Below, piece by piece: positions 12,001 through 22,159 of a stretch of 64,000 nt of DNA. The DNA is taken from contig OX485804.1 of the NCBI GenBank assembly GCA_950295325.1, positions 69,416,033 through 69,480,032 on the forward strand, read 5' to 3'. Both the position numbers and the translations under genes were made by a program. Below the pieces are notes generated by a model. That model saw only the letters and a program-made list of their open reading frames with translations, had not been told where the DNA came from and did not search any database. Positions within the stretch are counted from its first letter, which is position 1. Every line of letters begins with the position of its first letter. This DNA comes from Polytrichum commune. Its lineage: Eukaryota > Streptophyta > Polytrichopsida > Polytrichales > Polytrichaceae.

Positions 12001-14948
12001 ATGGTGCCTATACTTTGCATCCGATATAAAGTATGCACCAAATTGGTGGATACGTGAGAATTTTCGGTTGACATGAAAAAAAATTTAAATTGATTAGATT
12101 CATGATGATATAATTTGGAAAACAAAATATAAACTAGAAATAAGTATAAAAAAATAGGTAAGAACATTACTTGTTGATGTCATGCATAGCAGTCAACAAA
12201 CTTGGAATGTCGTCAAGCTCGGACGCCAAAATGATAGAATCCACGAAGACATGACGTTCATAATCTTCGGTATATACGCGGTCAATATAATTTTTCCAAG
12301 CAAAAAATCTGTGATTTCCATCCCATATAAAAAACATCTTGTTCTTGTATGACATCAATGACAAATCTGTATCCAATTGAGATTCAAACAGGGCATTGGT
12401 TTGAACCCAATTTGGGCTCCAAGATGCGCGAACCTCATCATCCACGAATTGAAAGTTTCCCTTAGAATCGGTGGCTGATATATAAAATACACGGTCACCA
12501 TCACGATAACCATTGAAAAAATCAGCCTCCAATTTAGTAATGTCACCCTTCAAAGCAGGACGTACAATCGGTATAGGAACCATGCGACATAAGGGTACAC
12601 GCAAGCGAGCATTAGGTCCAGCACGGATTGAGGAAATTGTGGAAGTGGAATTGACCTTTCGTTTGTTCGTAAGCTCCCACACTTTCTCTTGATAAGTTTT
12701 ATTGTCACCATCATTATCTTCATCCGAATCAAAATCATCTAGGGATTCATTTTTTATTTTTTTTCTTATTATGAAGATTTGACGATATATCCTGATGATG
12801 ATGAACCTGTTGAGATGGACGATCTTGAGTTGAATGCATTGTGCAATCATCATCAGTCGAAATAAGAGTCGTTCTCTCCAAATCCATTGATTCGTCCTAA
12901 AATAAATGAAATAAGTTTCATAAATATTCCAAAACCAGTAGCAACACATTAGCAATAATATTACAAAACCAACAGCAATAACAGCATAATACCACGAACA
13001 CAGGGAAAATGACAAAAATTATTCTACACATTGCCATTTGCACCTCTAAATATTGTACGATTACGGTGGCCGCCCACCCCAAAACTACAAGGGCAGACCC
13101 TGTGCGTTAACGCACAGGGTCTGTGAGTCCAACTACAGGTCTACAAAAGTTGGGCGCGAGGTTTGGGTCGAACGACCCAAATTGTCCATCCAGTTTCGAT
13201 CGAGCGACCCAAACCGCCTACAGCCAGTTTGGGTCGAACGACCCAAACTTTCTACGCGTGGTTTGGGTCGGCCGACCCAAACAAGGCGGACAGTTTGGGT
13301 CGAACGACCCAAACTGTCCGCAATTTACGCCTGATTATGCGCAATTACCCTGTCATCACGAAAGTACAAACAAACCTTGTACTGCACCTGTAGATGAGAG
13401 AGCTTGCAGCGACGAGCTAAGGTCCGATAGATGAGAGAAAAAAGACTGAATGCTTTGGGGGTGTGGCAATTTATACTACTCGTCCCTGTAGCCATATTTA
13501 GCGTGGCTGTTCGTGGCCCCGCATAGCCGCTAGAAAGTTGTCAGCGTAGACCCTGTGCGTTAACGCACAGGGTCTGCGCTGGCAACTTTCTAGCCACTAT
13601 GCGTTAGCGCATAAGGTCTGTGCGTTAGCGCATAGACCCTGTGCATTAACGCACAGGGCCGAGGCATGAATTTTATAAAAAACTTTTTTTTTTGAATTTT
13701 TTTTGTCTGGAATTGGTAGATTTGCCAAAACTTGTAAAATCTGGAAAAAATGCTAATGGGGTCCAAAAGAAAAAGAAAAATATGCTATATTATCTAAATC
13801 TCCGTAGCTAAAAATTCTTCTGATATTTTTTTTTGGTTTGAAATCATTTTCTTTTCTCATTCTTCTATCTATTTCCTTGTTTTAGGCCACCTCGTAGATT
13901 TTGGGTTTCGGGGCAAAAAAAAATTATTCTATTTTGTGTCATTTTCTAGCTCCTATAACGTATTGCATGAATACTTGAGTAGACATATTTCTCATTTCTT
14001 GCATTCTAACCCCGTTTTGAATAGTTTTTTTGGTCCTACGCTCTGAATATCGATTTAAATTCATACAATAGATATTTGTTTTACTTTTAAGCTCTCCTAG
14101 TCGTTTTACCTCCCAATTTTTGGCGTTCCTAAGTTGCTCTTACAAACCCTGTGCGTTAACGCACAGGCTTTTACCTCCCAACTTTGGCCTTCCTAAGTTG
14201 CTATTACATACCCTGTGCGATAACGCACAGGGTTTTAGCTCCGAATTTTGGCCTTCCTAAGTTGCGCTTACAAACCCTGTGCGTTAACGCACAGGGTTTC
14301 TCCTCCCAACTTCTCGCCTCCTAAGTTGCTCTTATAAACCCTCTGCGTTAACGTATAGGGTTTTACCTCCCAACTTCTCGACTCCTAAGTTGCTCTTATA
14401 AACCCTCTGCGTTAACGTATAGGGTTTTACCTCCCAATTTCTCGACTCCTAAGTTGCTCTTATAAACCCTGTGCGTTCTCCTCCTGACTTCTAGCCTTCC
14501 TAAATTTTTGTTATATACCATGTGCATTAACGTATAGGGTTTCTCCTCTCCAATTTATAACCTCTATAAATTGCTACTACATGACATGTGAGTGAACGTA
14601 CAAGGTTCTCCGTCCTAACTTACAACTTATGCACTATCAAATTATGTGAACGTTGAACTGACTTACCTTTTTGTTTGTCATCTTCTTTGAACCCGTCTTC
14701 AATTCGGACTCTGATATACGATCGTCTACATCTTCTTTGCTTTTTGCACCTTCATCATCCTCCATCGCATCAAAATTCAGTGTCTTCACAGTTTCTTCTA
14801 CCGTACTCAACAAGTTTATTTTCCCACTCTTATTTGCATTCTTCTTTCCCACACTCAGTTTGAACCTCTTTTTCTCGGAAGTGAAATACAAAGCTTTCCT
14901 ACGTCTTCTCTTCGGCCTCACGGGTGTTCTCTCTACATCGTCCACCAT
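9062..14948 (-). CDS. Gene A: ParB/Srx-like plus DNA-methyltransferase-like protein of the inner element
   Basis: Multi-exon minus-strand gene. Exon 1 is 14,948-14,667 (basic, VRPKRRRRK; 94 codons, donor AAG/GTAAGT). A 1.77-kb intron holding palindromic repeats follows, then exon 2 from 12,896 (acceptor TTTTAG) with a ParB-like domain: VPLCRMVPIPIVRP, GYRDGDRVFYIS and GNHRFFAWKNYI. Middle exons (12,160-10,430) include STENSHV, VGWLKLWNGN and CGWYLDCPKDAC. The methyltransferase-like part follows: FAVDLVFLQFPDG with LSDDGVLIVFS (10,329-9,970), then GRPWRGPYKKSPRFFQDLI, VVDLTCSTGASILA, GRHLLAFEGD (9,868-9,420), and a tail exon with LPSYAENVA (ends 9,062). SAM motif I is good; motif IV (FPDG) is degenerate. 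An A-run near 12,755 needs one base less to keep frame, so this copy may be damaged. Exon borders are approximate. Confidence 0.72.
13161..13317. repeat. Array of GTTTGGGTCG inverted repeats
   Basis: Three units have arms GTTTGGGTCG and CGACCCAAAC (one ending AAAT) around AA (13,161; 13,227; 13,292). One has a GGCC centre and is a perfect 22-bp palindrome (13,261). A degenerate half unit lies at about 13,195. Arms extend to 13 bp in the last unit (ACAG...CTGT). Confidence 0.85.
13521..13602. repeat. 82-bp near-perfect palindrome
   Basis: Two 39-bp arms flank a TTAA centre, with four mismatches. The arms include GCTAGAAAGTTG on the outside and CAGACCC-TGTGCG next to the centre, so the family core TGCGTTAACGCA is the middle of the palindrome. 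Confidence 0.88.
14105..14610. repeat. 64-bp tandem repeat with palindromic core TGCGTTAACGCA
   Basis: CCCTGTGCG or its variants recur at 14,147, 14,211, 14,275, 14,339, 14,403 and 14,467 (exact 64-bp spacing), with two degenerate units at about 14,518 and 14,584. Each unit holds the palindrome plus a spacer like TACCTCCCAACTTnnnGCC and CCTAAGTTGCTCTTA. Units 4-6 show TGCGTTAACGTA variants. It lies inside intron 1 of gene A. Confidence 0.9.
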
Positions 14949-15470
14949 CGTTGGTGTCTATGATATGTTTTCTATCAGGTACTATCATTTATTCTTCCAA
15001 TGTATCTATCTCACAAAATCCGGCGTATATTATGATCACATGTTGTAATTGGCGTTCAATGAGCGAGATATTTCGACGCGTTTGTCATTATGTGTTTATT
15101 TTTGTTATATCCGCCAAAATTTTCTGACACCTACTTTGTTCTATTCATAATGATCAATAATTTATTTTTCCAACCAATTTTAATTCTTTCTACATCTACG
15201 TCAGTCCACACATATATATTTTAAATTTCTACCAATATTTTTAGTATTTGACGCCATTTTGTGTATATCTTGCTCGTAAATATTCTCTGACTATTATTGT
15301 GTTATGTCGACTTCTGTATTATTAAATGCTATGTATCACACGCTTTCATCTCCATCCATTATTGTATCACACGTTTTCATTTCCATTCATTTCCTCACAC
15401 AACTCTATACAAAAGTAACATTCACCCCATATTTTTGTGATGTATTGTTCATATGTTCTTTTGATTTTCT
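14949..15470. promoter_or_regulatory. Intergenic region between divergent genes of the inner element
   Basis: About 520 bp of AT-rich DNA between the start of gene A (minus, 14,948) and the transposase start (plus, 15,471). No further gene is seen. Its position makes it the likely shared promoter of the two element genes; I could not pick a single confident TATA box. Confidence 0.45.
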
Positions 15471-18148
15471 ATGGCTACCATTAAAGCTCATGGATCTTTT
15501 GTTCCCTTCATCTTGCCACTCCAAGATGATGGTCATGTGAGTGTTTCAGAGGATTTATTTAGTTTGAGATTCAACCTCCAGATAGGAACCATGTATTTAG
15601 AGCATGAGATGTACTCTGCAAATGGAGAGGTGTATGAAACGATTTTGGTTCCAAAAAATAGAACTGATGTTGGTTTTATGTGGATCCTAGGACCTGGTTC
15701 ATTTAGGGTGATAGGACTTTCTGAGTCTCAGATGCAAGCTTCAACTGTCATTTTGACAAACGAATCCGGTACATCCACAGTTCAAATTCCCTCTATCGCA
15801 CCTGTTAAGGTGGAACCCCTTGATGATAGTGTGTTTGTGCTATCAGATTCAGAAGATGACATTTGTACATCTGTTGATCTTTCAAACACATCGCCATTTC
15901 CATTTAGAAGTGTTCATTCTACTCCTTCCCAACTTCCTATACATGTAGCCAAATTCCCTTGCGGTCTTATGTACAAGAAGGTGGTTCCCCAAATCTCACA
16001 TTCTCAACGTCCTCCACTACACCCTTCACCTTCATCTACAGGGTTGACTATGATTGATGCCTTAAAGCTGACAAAGTCAAGAAAAAGATCAAAGTCCGAT
16101 CTTGCATCCATTGATTTTGACAGTATAGATGTTCGTGAAGTCAAGTACTTACCATCTTCTTTTAATGGTGATGTTTTGTTTCTCTTGCCTCCTGTGGCAC
16201 TCAAAGCTCCAAGTACGTATGGTCGCTCAATGGACGGCATGGACAAGATGTGCGACGGTCACCCTTGGTGCACCACCAAAACCACGAATATCCAAAATGA
16301 CTTTGGACTGTCCTTCCGGCGCTCTACTTGTGCTGGTCATCTCGAATGTCATAATGACTACTGTGATTACATGAATCGCAATGGGGGCCTCCGGAACAAC
16401 ACTGAATGGGCCGGTTCAACTCCTATCCCATTTGCTGTGGGTGTTGTTCCCCCTACTAAGTCCACTGTCGAGTGTAAGGTATGTCGTTCCACACCTGTGT
16501 GCATTGCTTTGTGTAATGCTCGAATCATATACATCCACTCCACATCCGTTGGAATGTCCAGGGCTTGCATTCATCTTGGTGTACATGATCACCCTGTGGC
16601 CAATGGCACATGCCGTGAATCATTGGACATGGCATACCAATGCATTGCAAATGAGGTATTGAAAACACCCACAGCAAAAAATTCAGCCATAGTTATGGCG
16701 GCGGCGGCGAACGACCCAAACTGCCTACAAGGTTTGGCTCGCAAACGACCTTGTATCCTTGTATTTGTGTGTTGTTCATAGGATATGACAATAGAAGAGC
16801 GTGCGGAAATGCCAACATGCAACCTTGCAGAGACTGTACACAACAAATGGCTCCAACAGTCCGGCAACAAGATGACTTGTTTATATGAAGCTACAGTGGA
16901 CGACATGATCCGTGCCTTCATGCAAATTGCAAATTACCGGACATGGTTGAAAGGGGGTCTGATGGTAAAGGTCCTGATTCGGCCTCCTTGAAACTCAAAG
17001 CAGCTGCCAGGTGTGGAGATCCAAAAATGTTGGCTGATGCCATGAAGTCTTACCCAGGGGCAGAAGACGTCAACACTAGAGATTGTGCATTGGAAGGGTC
17101 AGAACTCTTTGGTTCCACCAAACGCAAACTCAACCTACCACCGGGTGCTGATTGTGACTCTCATCGACCCGACAAAGTGAACTATTCCATTCCTCGTCCC
17201 AACACCCGAGCAACTCGTCAACGCATAGAGGAATCGTTGAGTTCTGCAATTCATGGTGTGGCTCATACTACATCCGTATTAGAGACTGATTGTCTTGCTT
17301 CCAACTGGCACATTGCAAGATTACCACCCAACTCAGCCAAACGATGTTGGGCACTGCAGGCCATTACAGGGACTATGTGCAATGCTAAAATCGGGACTGG
17401 GAAACATGGCACACCTGCCCCAACATACAAAGGGCTCAGGAAGGAATTTCGATCTCCCAACAATGTGGAGTATGAATTTTGGTTTTGCCCTGACGACATC
17501 AAGCGTTGTGTGAGTGGCAGTAAGAAGAAATATGTGTTGGACTGGCCTATAGTACCCAACACGTGGCCGGTGAAGATAGGTACCAATCTATCGAGAGAGG
17601 AGGTTTTGGCACTTGAAGATGCTGGATTTCAACTACAGCAGAGGGAGGCATTGTCCCCTCGTCGTAGGCTTTCAACAATTGCAACTCTCCCCATCCCTCG
17701 CTCGCATTTTTCTATGCCACCAAACCCGGATGCCCACCCTACATTCAGGTTTGGGAAGACAGTGCGTCGTAATCCAACAGCACCGCTAGCGGATCACAAA
17801 AACAAATGGGAGAGTGCCGGACTCATGGAGGATTACTATGTGGTTGGGATCACTGCCATTCCATATCCGGGCTTTGGAGTGATAATCAACATTGTCTCCA
17901 AGCAGGATATCACTTACCATGTGACAATTGGCGACATCCCGCATTGCACATGCCCGGATTTCACGAAAATGTCCTCTCATGCATTGGGAAAGAAAGGAAA
18001 ATGGGTGTATTGTAAACATCTTTATTATGTGTTTAGATTTTTGTGCAAGGTGGATTACGAGAGTGACAAGTTCATTCATGCACCTACATATACCTTTAAT
18101 GAGGTCATGCGACTACCTGAACTTGCTGGTATTGTAGAATGTGAGTAG
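15471..18148 (+). pseudogene. Inner-element transposase: GCM-like zinc domain and SWIM finger, DDE core missing
   Basis: The start ATG at 15,471 opens a 436-codon frame. It has an N-terminal region with FRVIGLSES, an acidic Ser-rich linker, and a WRKY-GCM1-like zinc domain (GMDKMCDGH, GLSFRRSTCAGHLECHNDYC, VECKVC, CIHLGVHDHPV). It then runs into a scar at about 16,700-16,780 where the outer homologue has about 300 residues of DDE domain. The C-terminal part resumes at 16,781 (acceptor TTCATAG): CNLAETVHNKWLQQSGN. A frameshift in a G-run near 16,955 follows (one extra G restores LKGGSDGKG), then GTNLSREEVLALEDAGF and a SWIM finger (CTCPDF ... CKHLYYVF, about 17,948-18,030). Mutator-like transposases cut and paste their element; without DDE this copy should be catalytically dead. 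Retained DNA binding is possible. Confidence 0.78.
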
Positions 18149-18265
18149 TATTGCAAATGTTCTATTAAACAACATATATTTCAATGTCAATAAATGACAT
18201 GTTTTGGTTTGGATTATTATAATAAAAATTAGCAATGGACTGAAAGTATTTCAAATGATTCAGTA
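18083..18265 (+). repeat. 3' end of transposase gene, first copy of a duplication
   Basis: The last codons (from GCACCTACATATAC), the stop region GAATGTGAGTAG and the following 3' flank with ATTATAATAAAAAT reappear at 18,657-18,835 with about one change in seven to ten bases. Confidence 0.85.
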
Positions 18266-18359
18266 ACTTCATTTTTATTTAGACTACATCCAACCGTGAG
18301 TGGTTTCATTTATTCATACGGATAAATAATAACAAGTTTCTAAAAATAAAAAATAATTA

Positions 18360-18545
18360 TGAAGATTCTACGCACATCCGCGTAGTAATGTCTTCTTGGT
18401 ATCCGCCTATAGATTATTCCTGCTTTATCACTAGCTCAATTTGGGATAGCACCAGTCAATGTAACCAACCGGATTCGAACCCGGGTTGATCCAGACCTAA
18501 TACCAGTCTCTTACACAACTCGCATCCACAGGCGGATGTCTCAAA
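18360..18545 (-). mobile_element. Candidate tRNA-derived SINE
   Basis: On the minus strand, CCGCCTGTGGATGCGAGTTG (A-box-like) is followed about 50 bp later by GGGTTCGAATCCGG, a perfect RNA polymerase III B box (GGTTCGANNCC). The sequence does not fold as a full tRNA: no matching acceptor stem or anticodon arm that I could build. It lies between the two copies of the duplicated transposase 3' end and ends in an AT-rich tail. I saw no target duplication, so borders are approximate. Confidence 0.5.
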
Positions 18546-18656
18546 ACCTAGTAACTACCTACATATTGACAATTTCTATTATCTAATTTGCTTGTTTTTG
18601 TAGATTGTGGGCCTTAATTCAACCCGTGAGCGGTTTGAGTGGCTCACAATTATGGC

Positions 18657-18835
18657 ACCTACATATACGTATAATGAGGTTATGCACCTACTTGAATTTG
18701 TTGCTGTTGTAGAATGTGAGTAGTTGTACAAGTGTTGGTTGTAACTACATGTATAAGGATGTCAATAAATTACATGTATTTGTTTGGATTATTATAATAA
18801 AAATCAACAATGTATTGAAAGTGCTTTAAATGATC
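18657..18835 (+). repeat. 3' end of transposase gene, duplicated copy
   Basis: Matches 18,083-18,265: coding tail, stop (GAATGTGAGTAG) and 3' flank (GTTTGGATTATTATAATAAAAATCA). Only the gene end is duplicated, with no upstream coding sequence, so it is a fragment. Confidence 0.85.
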
Positions 18836-18954
18836 CATGGCAATAGGGCCCTTTCACTTATGTTTCATTTAAAATACTTGCAATTTACAATTGAAAATAT
18901 GCAATTAATTTGTCAAAATTGTGGTTGTGTACCCTAAACCCGTGTGTCTTTACG

Positions 18955-19053
18955 AAATTTGGATTCATTGCTCATATGTTACTGCTCATTGCTCATGTGT
19001 TACTGCTCACCGCTCACCGCTTACTGCTCATCGCTCATAAGATAGCTTCCCTC
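18955..19053 (-). repeat. Right terminal inverted repeat of the inner element
   Basis: On the minus strand the tip is GAGGGAAGCTATCTTATGAG, followed by GCGATGAGCAGTAAGCGGTGAGC-like heptamers and further ATGAGC/GTAAC units to about 18,955. It pairs with the left end at 8,865. Confidence 0.85.
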
Positions 19054-19063
19054 CTCAAGAAAC
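19054..19063. repeat. Target-site duplication of the inner element, right copy
   Basis: CTCAAGAAAC, identical to 8,855-8,864; part of a gene B exon. Confidence 0.92.
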
Positions 19064-20458
19064 ATGGGTAGGGTCGTCTTAAACGGCGAAGACGAAATGA
19101 CACCTACACCTTTCGGGGGTGGTACACCACGGCCAGAGTGTGTGACATGATGAGTTTGGCTAGATTGAACATCCAAGTTGGAACGTGGAGGTGATGGCGG
19201 ATTAGAAACCGTGCGTTGCGAAGTCTGAGTCGAAGCCAAAGGAGGTCTTGCCGGAATTTGAACTCCTGCAGGTGAGGCTGCAACAACGGAACCATCGCGA
19301 GAACGAACCTTCCCTCGACGTTGAACTTTTGGCTTCGGAGCAGGTTCAGGCTGAATTGCCTCCTCTTCGTCGTCGTCGTTTAAGTCAGTGACCATAGGAG
19401 CCGCTCCTCCTACAGATGGTTCCGGGACAAGGACGAGGTGTTTCTCCTCCTCAGGAACGAAGTTCGGTGGACACTCGAGGAACCAACCACCTGTGAGCAA
19501 CACATCATTGGGAAATCGATTGCGTTGGTCTTCGGTCCAAAGTTCATCAATAGGCGTTTGGGTAGACGGTTTGAGCTCAACATGAGCCGGAACTTCCCAA
19601 GCCGCAAGAGCACGTTTGGCGATGAGCTCTTGCTTCATGTACCTGCATATATGCGTTACATTTAGTAAGGGTGATAGAGACAAAGAGAACACTGAATCAA
19701 ACAAGAAGTCAAATCATACAAACCTATAAAACAAGCGGCCCGCTAAAATTCCACCTTCAATCTTTAGGAGGTCTGAACCTTTCAGAAACCTTGGGCTTGC
19801 ATTTTCCGAGAGGTAGAAGGGGAAAGCCTTCTTCCACAATAGAGACCTCCATTTCTCCACGTATTCCGCCGGCTTGAGAACAACGGAGCTCCACTCAATG
19901 TTGATCTTAAGTTTAGCGACATAGTTGTCGATGTGGTCATTAAGGAAAGTAGACAACTGACATACATTATGAAACGATGGGTGTTAGAAGTAACGAAGAT
20001 TACAACGGATTAAAAATGAAGAGCCTAGAGGAAGTAAGTATCGTCATACCTGAGACCAGAGAGAAGCCCTTGGCAACCAGGCGTCGAGGAATTTGTCCTT
20101 CATTGGACGATCTAGAGGAAATTGGTAGGCTGCCCATTCCTCGTCCGTTCCGTTCCACAATTGCAACCATTTTCCTTTGAAGTCTGGATGGACCTTGGTG
20201 GTTGCAATTTTATGAAGACGCTCAACGGTCAAGTCCAATGATTTCCCGCTAGTATAGTGTTTATTGAGCTGGGTGGAAAATGGATATTTATATTAGAAAA
20301 TTTGCGAGTTGAGAGTTGAGAGTTGAGTTGAGTTGAGAGTTGAGAGTTGGGAGTTGGGAGTTGATAGTTGAGATGAGAGTTGATAGTTGAGAGTTGAGAG
20401 CTGAGTTGAGAGTTGAGAGTTGGGAGTTGAGAGTTGAGATGAGAGTTGATAGTTGAGA

Positions 20459-20491
<33 letters not shown>

Positions 20492-21941
20492 ATACCTCTT
20501 GTTCAAATAACTCTCCATTGGCTGGGTTGGCGATTGCAACCATCTTGTCGAACCTTTGGCTGCGCCAATACTTGACACACTTCGTGATGGCCTTGTCCAT
20601 CGCGCTCCAGACTCCAGGCCCAGTTCTTTCATTCTCGGGCACGGTCTCGTAATAGTTCGAGCAAGCAGCGTCGGATGCAGCAGCGCATTGTCTCTGTACG
20701 AAAATAATTGAGATGCAAGAAACGCATGATGCAATTCATAATATGAAAACGATAAGCACATAACTTTAGAAAACTTACCGCGTGAAGGAATTTCACGAAA
20801 ATGTCCATGGTGAGTGGATACCATGACGGTACACGGGGTTTATGAGCCTCGCAAATAGCCATGTCCTCTTTGCTAATAAGACCTTTGAAATGAGAAAGTT
20901 TGAATGCGCCGAAGGTTCGAATTCTTTCCAACTTGGCAATAGTACTGTCTTGAACATGATCATGTTCCGTCGACTTGTGAGTGACGATATGAGTATTAAA
21001 ACAAGGCTTCCCTGAATAAATGCAATATGAAATTAATTCAAATGGATTTGGAACTATACGTACCAGTTGATATCGTTCATGGCGTTGAGGAACCTTGAGC
21101 ATTCCCCACGTGCGTCGAGAACAATACAGTCAACAGAAATGTACCAGTCAGGATTATTGGAATGGTACTTGTGGATATAACCCATCCACGCCGTCACGCG
21201 GTGATTGCCTTTGTAAACGTAAAAGTATTTATTCCGAAACTGATGGAGATCAGTATCAGAGGACAAGTACTCTTCGAATTCATCATTAGCAGCCTTCCAT
21301 AGCGGGTTAGACCAGATGGCGTCATCCACTCGAACCGCAAGGTCCTTGTCCGTGATGTCGAAAGGAGACACATACAAAACTCGATCTCCTTCTCGATACC
21401 CTTTGACGAACTCGTTCGCCAACATCTCGACGTCCGAATCGACAATTGGACGAACCTTCGGGTAGGTCTTGAGACGACACAGAGGAATTAGGAATCGAGA
21501 CTTCTTAATGGGTTTGGTGCGAAGACTGGAGATGACGCTATTGTAGTCACTCTTCTGCAGCAATCTCATCTCATTTGCGCTCCACATGGGGTCCTTGTCC
21601 TGCAGATGAGGGGGCATGTGAACAATGCCAATTTCAACACCACCCTAAGGAAGTAAGGGTTTACCCGAGCGTTTGTCGCTTGAATCGGGCGTTTCTTGAG
21701 TGGCATCTTGTATGGTATCAGCTTCCGCCACATGATGGCTAATATCGAAAGTGTGATGATCGGAGGATGGGACATTCGGAGGAACATCCTCTTCCACTTC
21801 GGCAACATCTGGGCTTCGAGAATATTGACTGTCTGGGGGAATGCTAGAATCCTCCTCCACGGAATCTATCGACGGAGGTGGGACTTGATCACGCATGGGC
21901 ACATCGGATAGTGTCATCTGGAAGGTAGGTAAGCGAAACAC
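19064..21941 (-). pseudogene. Gene B, central exons: ParB/Srx-like domain and linker of the outer element's MTase-like protein
   Basis: Minus-strand exons from 21,941 (acceptor CCTTCCAG; acidic, Pro/Ser-rich) to 21,065: IPLCRLKTYPKVRPIV, GYREGDRVLYVS, YVYKGNHRVTAWMGYIHKY, the ParB-like core, close to gene A. Then about 21,020-20,793 (STEHDHV...LSHFKGL, donor GCG/GTAAGT), about 20,695-20,498 (CAAASDAACSNYYETVPENE), 20,275-20,050 (LTVERLHK, GKWLQLWNGTDEEW), 19,950-19,725, and 19,645-19,064 (GGWFLECPPNFVPEEEKH then a Pro/Ser-rich linker with KPKVQRRGKVRSRDG). Here the frame meets the inner element and continues at 8,854. One in-frame TAG at 21,645-21,647 precedes the ParB part. The role may be DNA binding with methylation-linked regulation, by inference from domains. 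Split by insertion, so probably not functional now. Confidence 0.72.
20297..20495. repeat. Heptamer-based minisatellite in an intron of gene B
   Basis: Tandem AGTTGAG/AGTTGGG/AGATGAG units (CAACTCT on the sense strand) fill most of the intron between donor GAG/GTATTC and acceptor CACCCAG. No coding role. Confidence 0.9.
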
Positions 21942-22159
21942 AAAACACTTAGAAAAAGTATGAAGTAGTATAAACGACGACTAGCTAAGAAAGTGGAAAA
22001 ACGGCGAAGCAACTTGAAAAACACAATGTGGTAGTCATTCTCCGCTCAAAGCATTCTATCTATAGAAGCATGCACATAAGAATTAAACGAATATAGATTA
22101 GAAAAAATGCGCCATCATGAAATCACAAATAAATACACAAATTTCAAGAGCAAAGTCAA

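Larger units (their letters stand above)
13040..13640. repeat. Palindrome cluster in intron 1 of gene A
   Basis: Several perfect palindromes with core TGCGTTAACGCA inside longer arms: at about 13,092-13,121 (CAGACCC...GGGTCTG, 30 bp) and at the centre of an 82-bp palindrome at 13,521-13,602; variants with TGCGTTAGCGCA occur at 13,600-13,650. The cluster is transcribed as part of the intron, so each unit could form an RNA hairpin, or it could be a dyad-symmetric protein site. Confidence 0.85.
8865..19053. mobile_element. Inner 10.2-kb Mutator-like element, sibling of the 41-kb element
   Basis: Ends: left GGGGAGTGCTATCTTATGAG, right (reverse complement) GAGGGAAGCTATCTTATGAG, followed on both sides by runs of GAGCGGT/GAGCAAT heptamer-like repeats. 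A perfect 10-bp TSD flanks it and it interrupts an exon of gene B. It carries gene A (minus), a palindrome-rich repeat region inside gene A's first intron, and a plus-strand GCM/SWIM transposase without DDE core. Gene content, gene order, divergent orientation, TSD length and GAGCG-rich ends match the surrounding 41-kb element, so the two are related copies nested in one another. Confidence 0.92.

Noticed and set aside
13053-13434. Plus-strand frames with repeated GSNDPNCP/WVERPKLS
   Set aside because: They are translations of the GTTTGGGTCG palindrome array inside the gene A intron.
18440-18540. Functional tRNA gene on the minus strand
   Set aside because: B box is perfect but no acceptor stem or anticodon arm could be built; better explained as a SINE.
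8855-19063. Apparent 9-bp micro-inversion TTTCTTGAG/CTCAAGAAA next to the inner element ends
   Set aside because: It is the target-site duplication read on opposite strands, not an inversion.
21645-21666. A 20-bp GT...AG segment spanning the in-frame TAG of gene B as an intron
   Set aside because: Too short for a spliceosomal intron; treated as a premature stop or a sign that translation uses a different exon structure.
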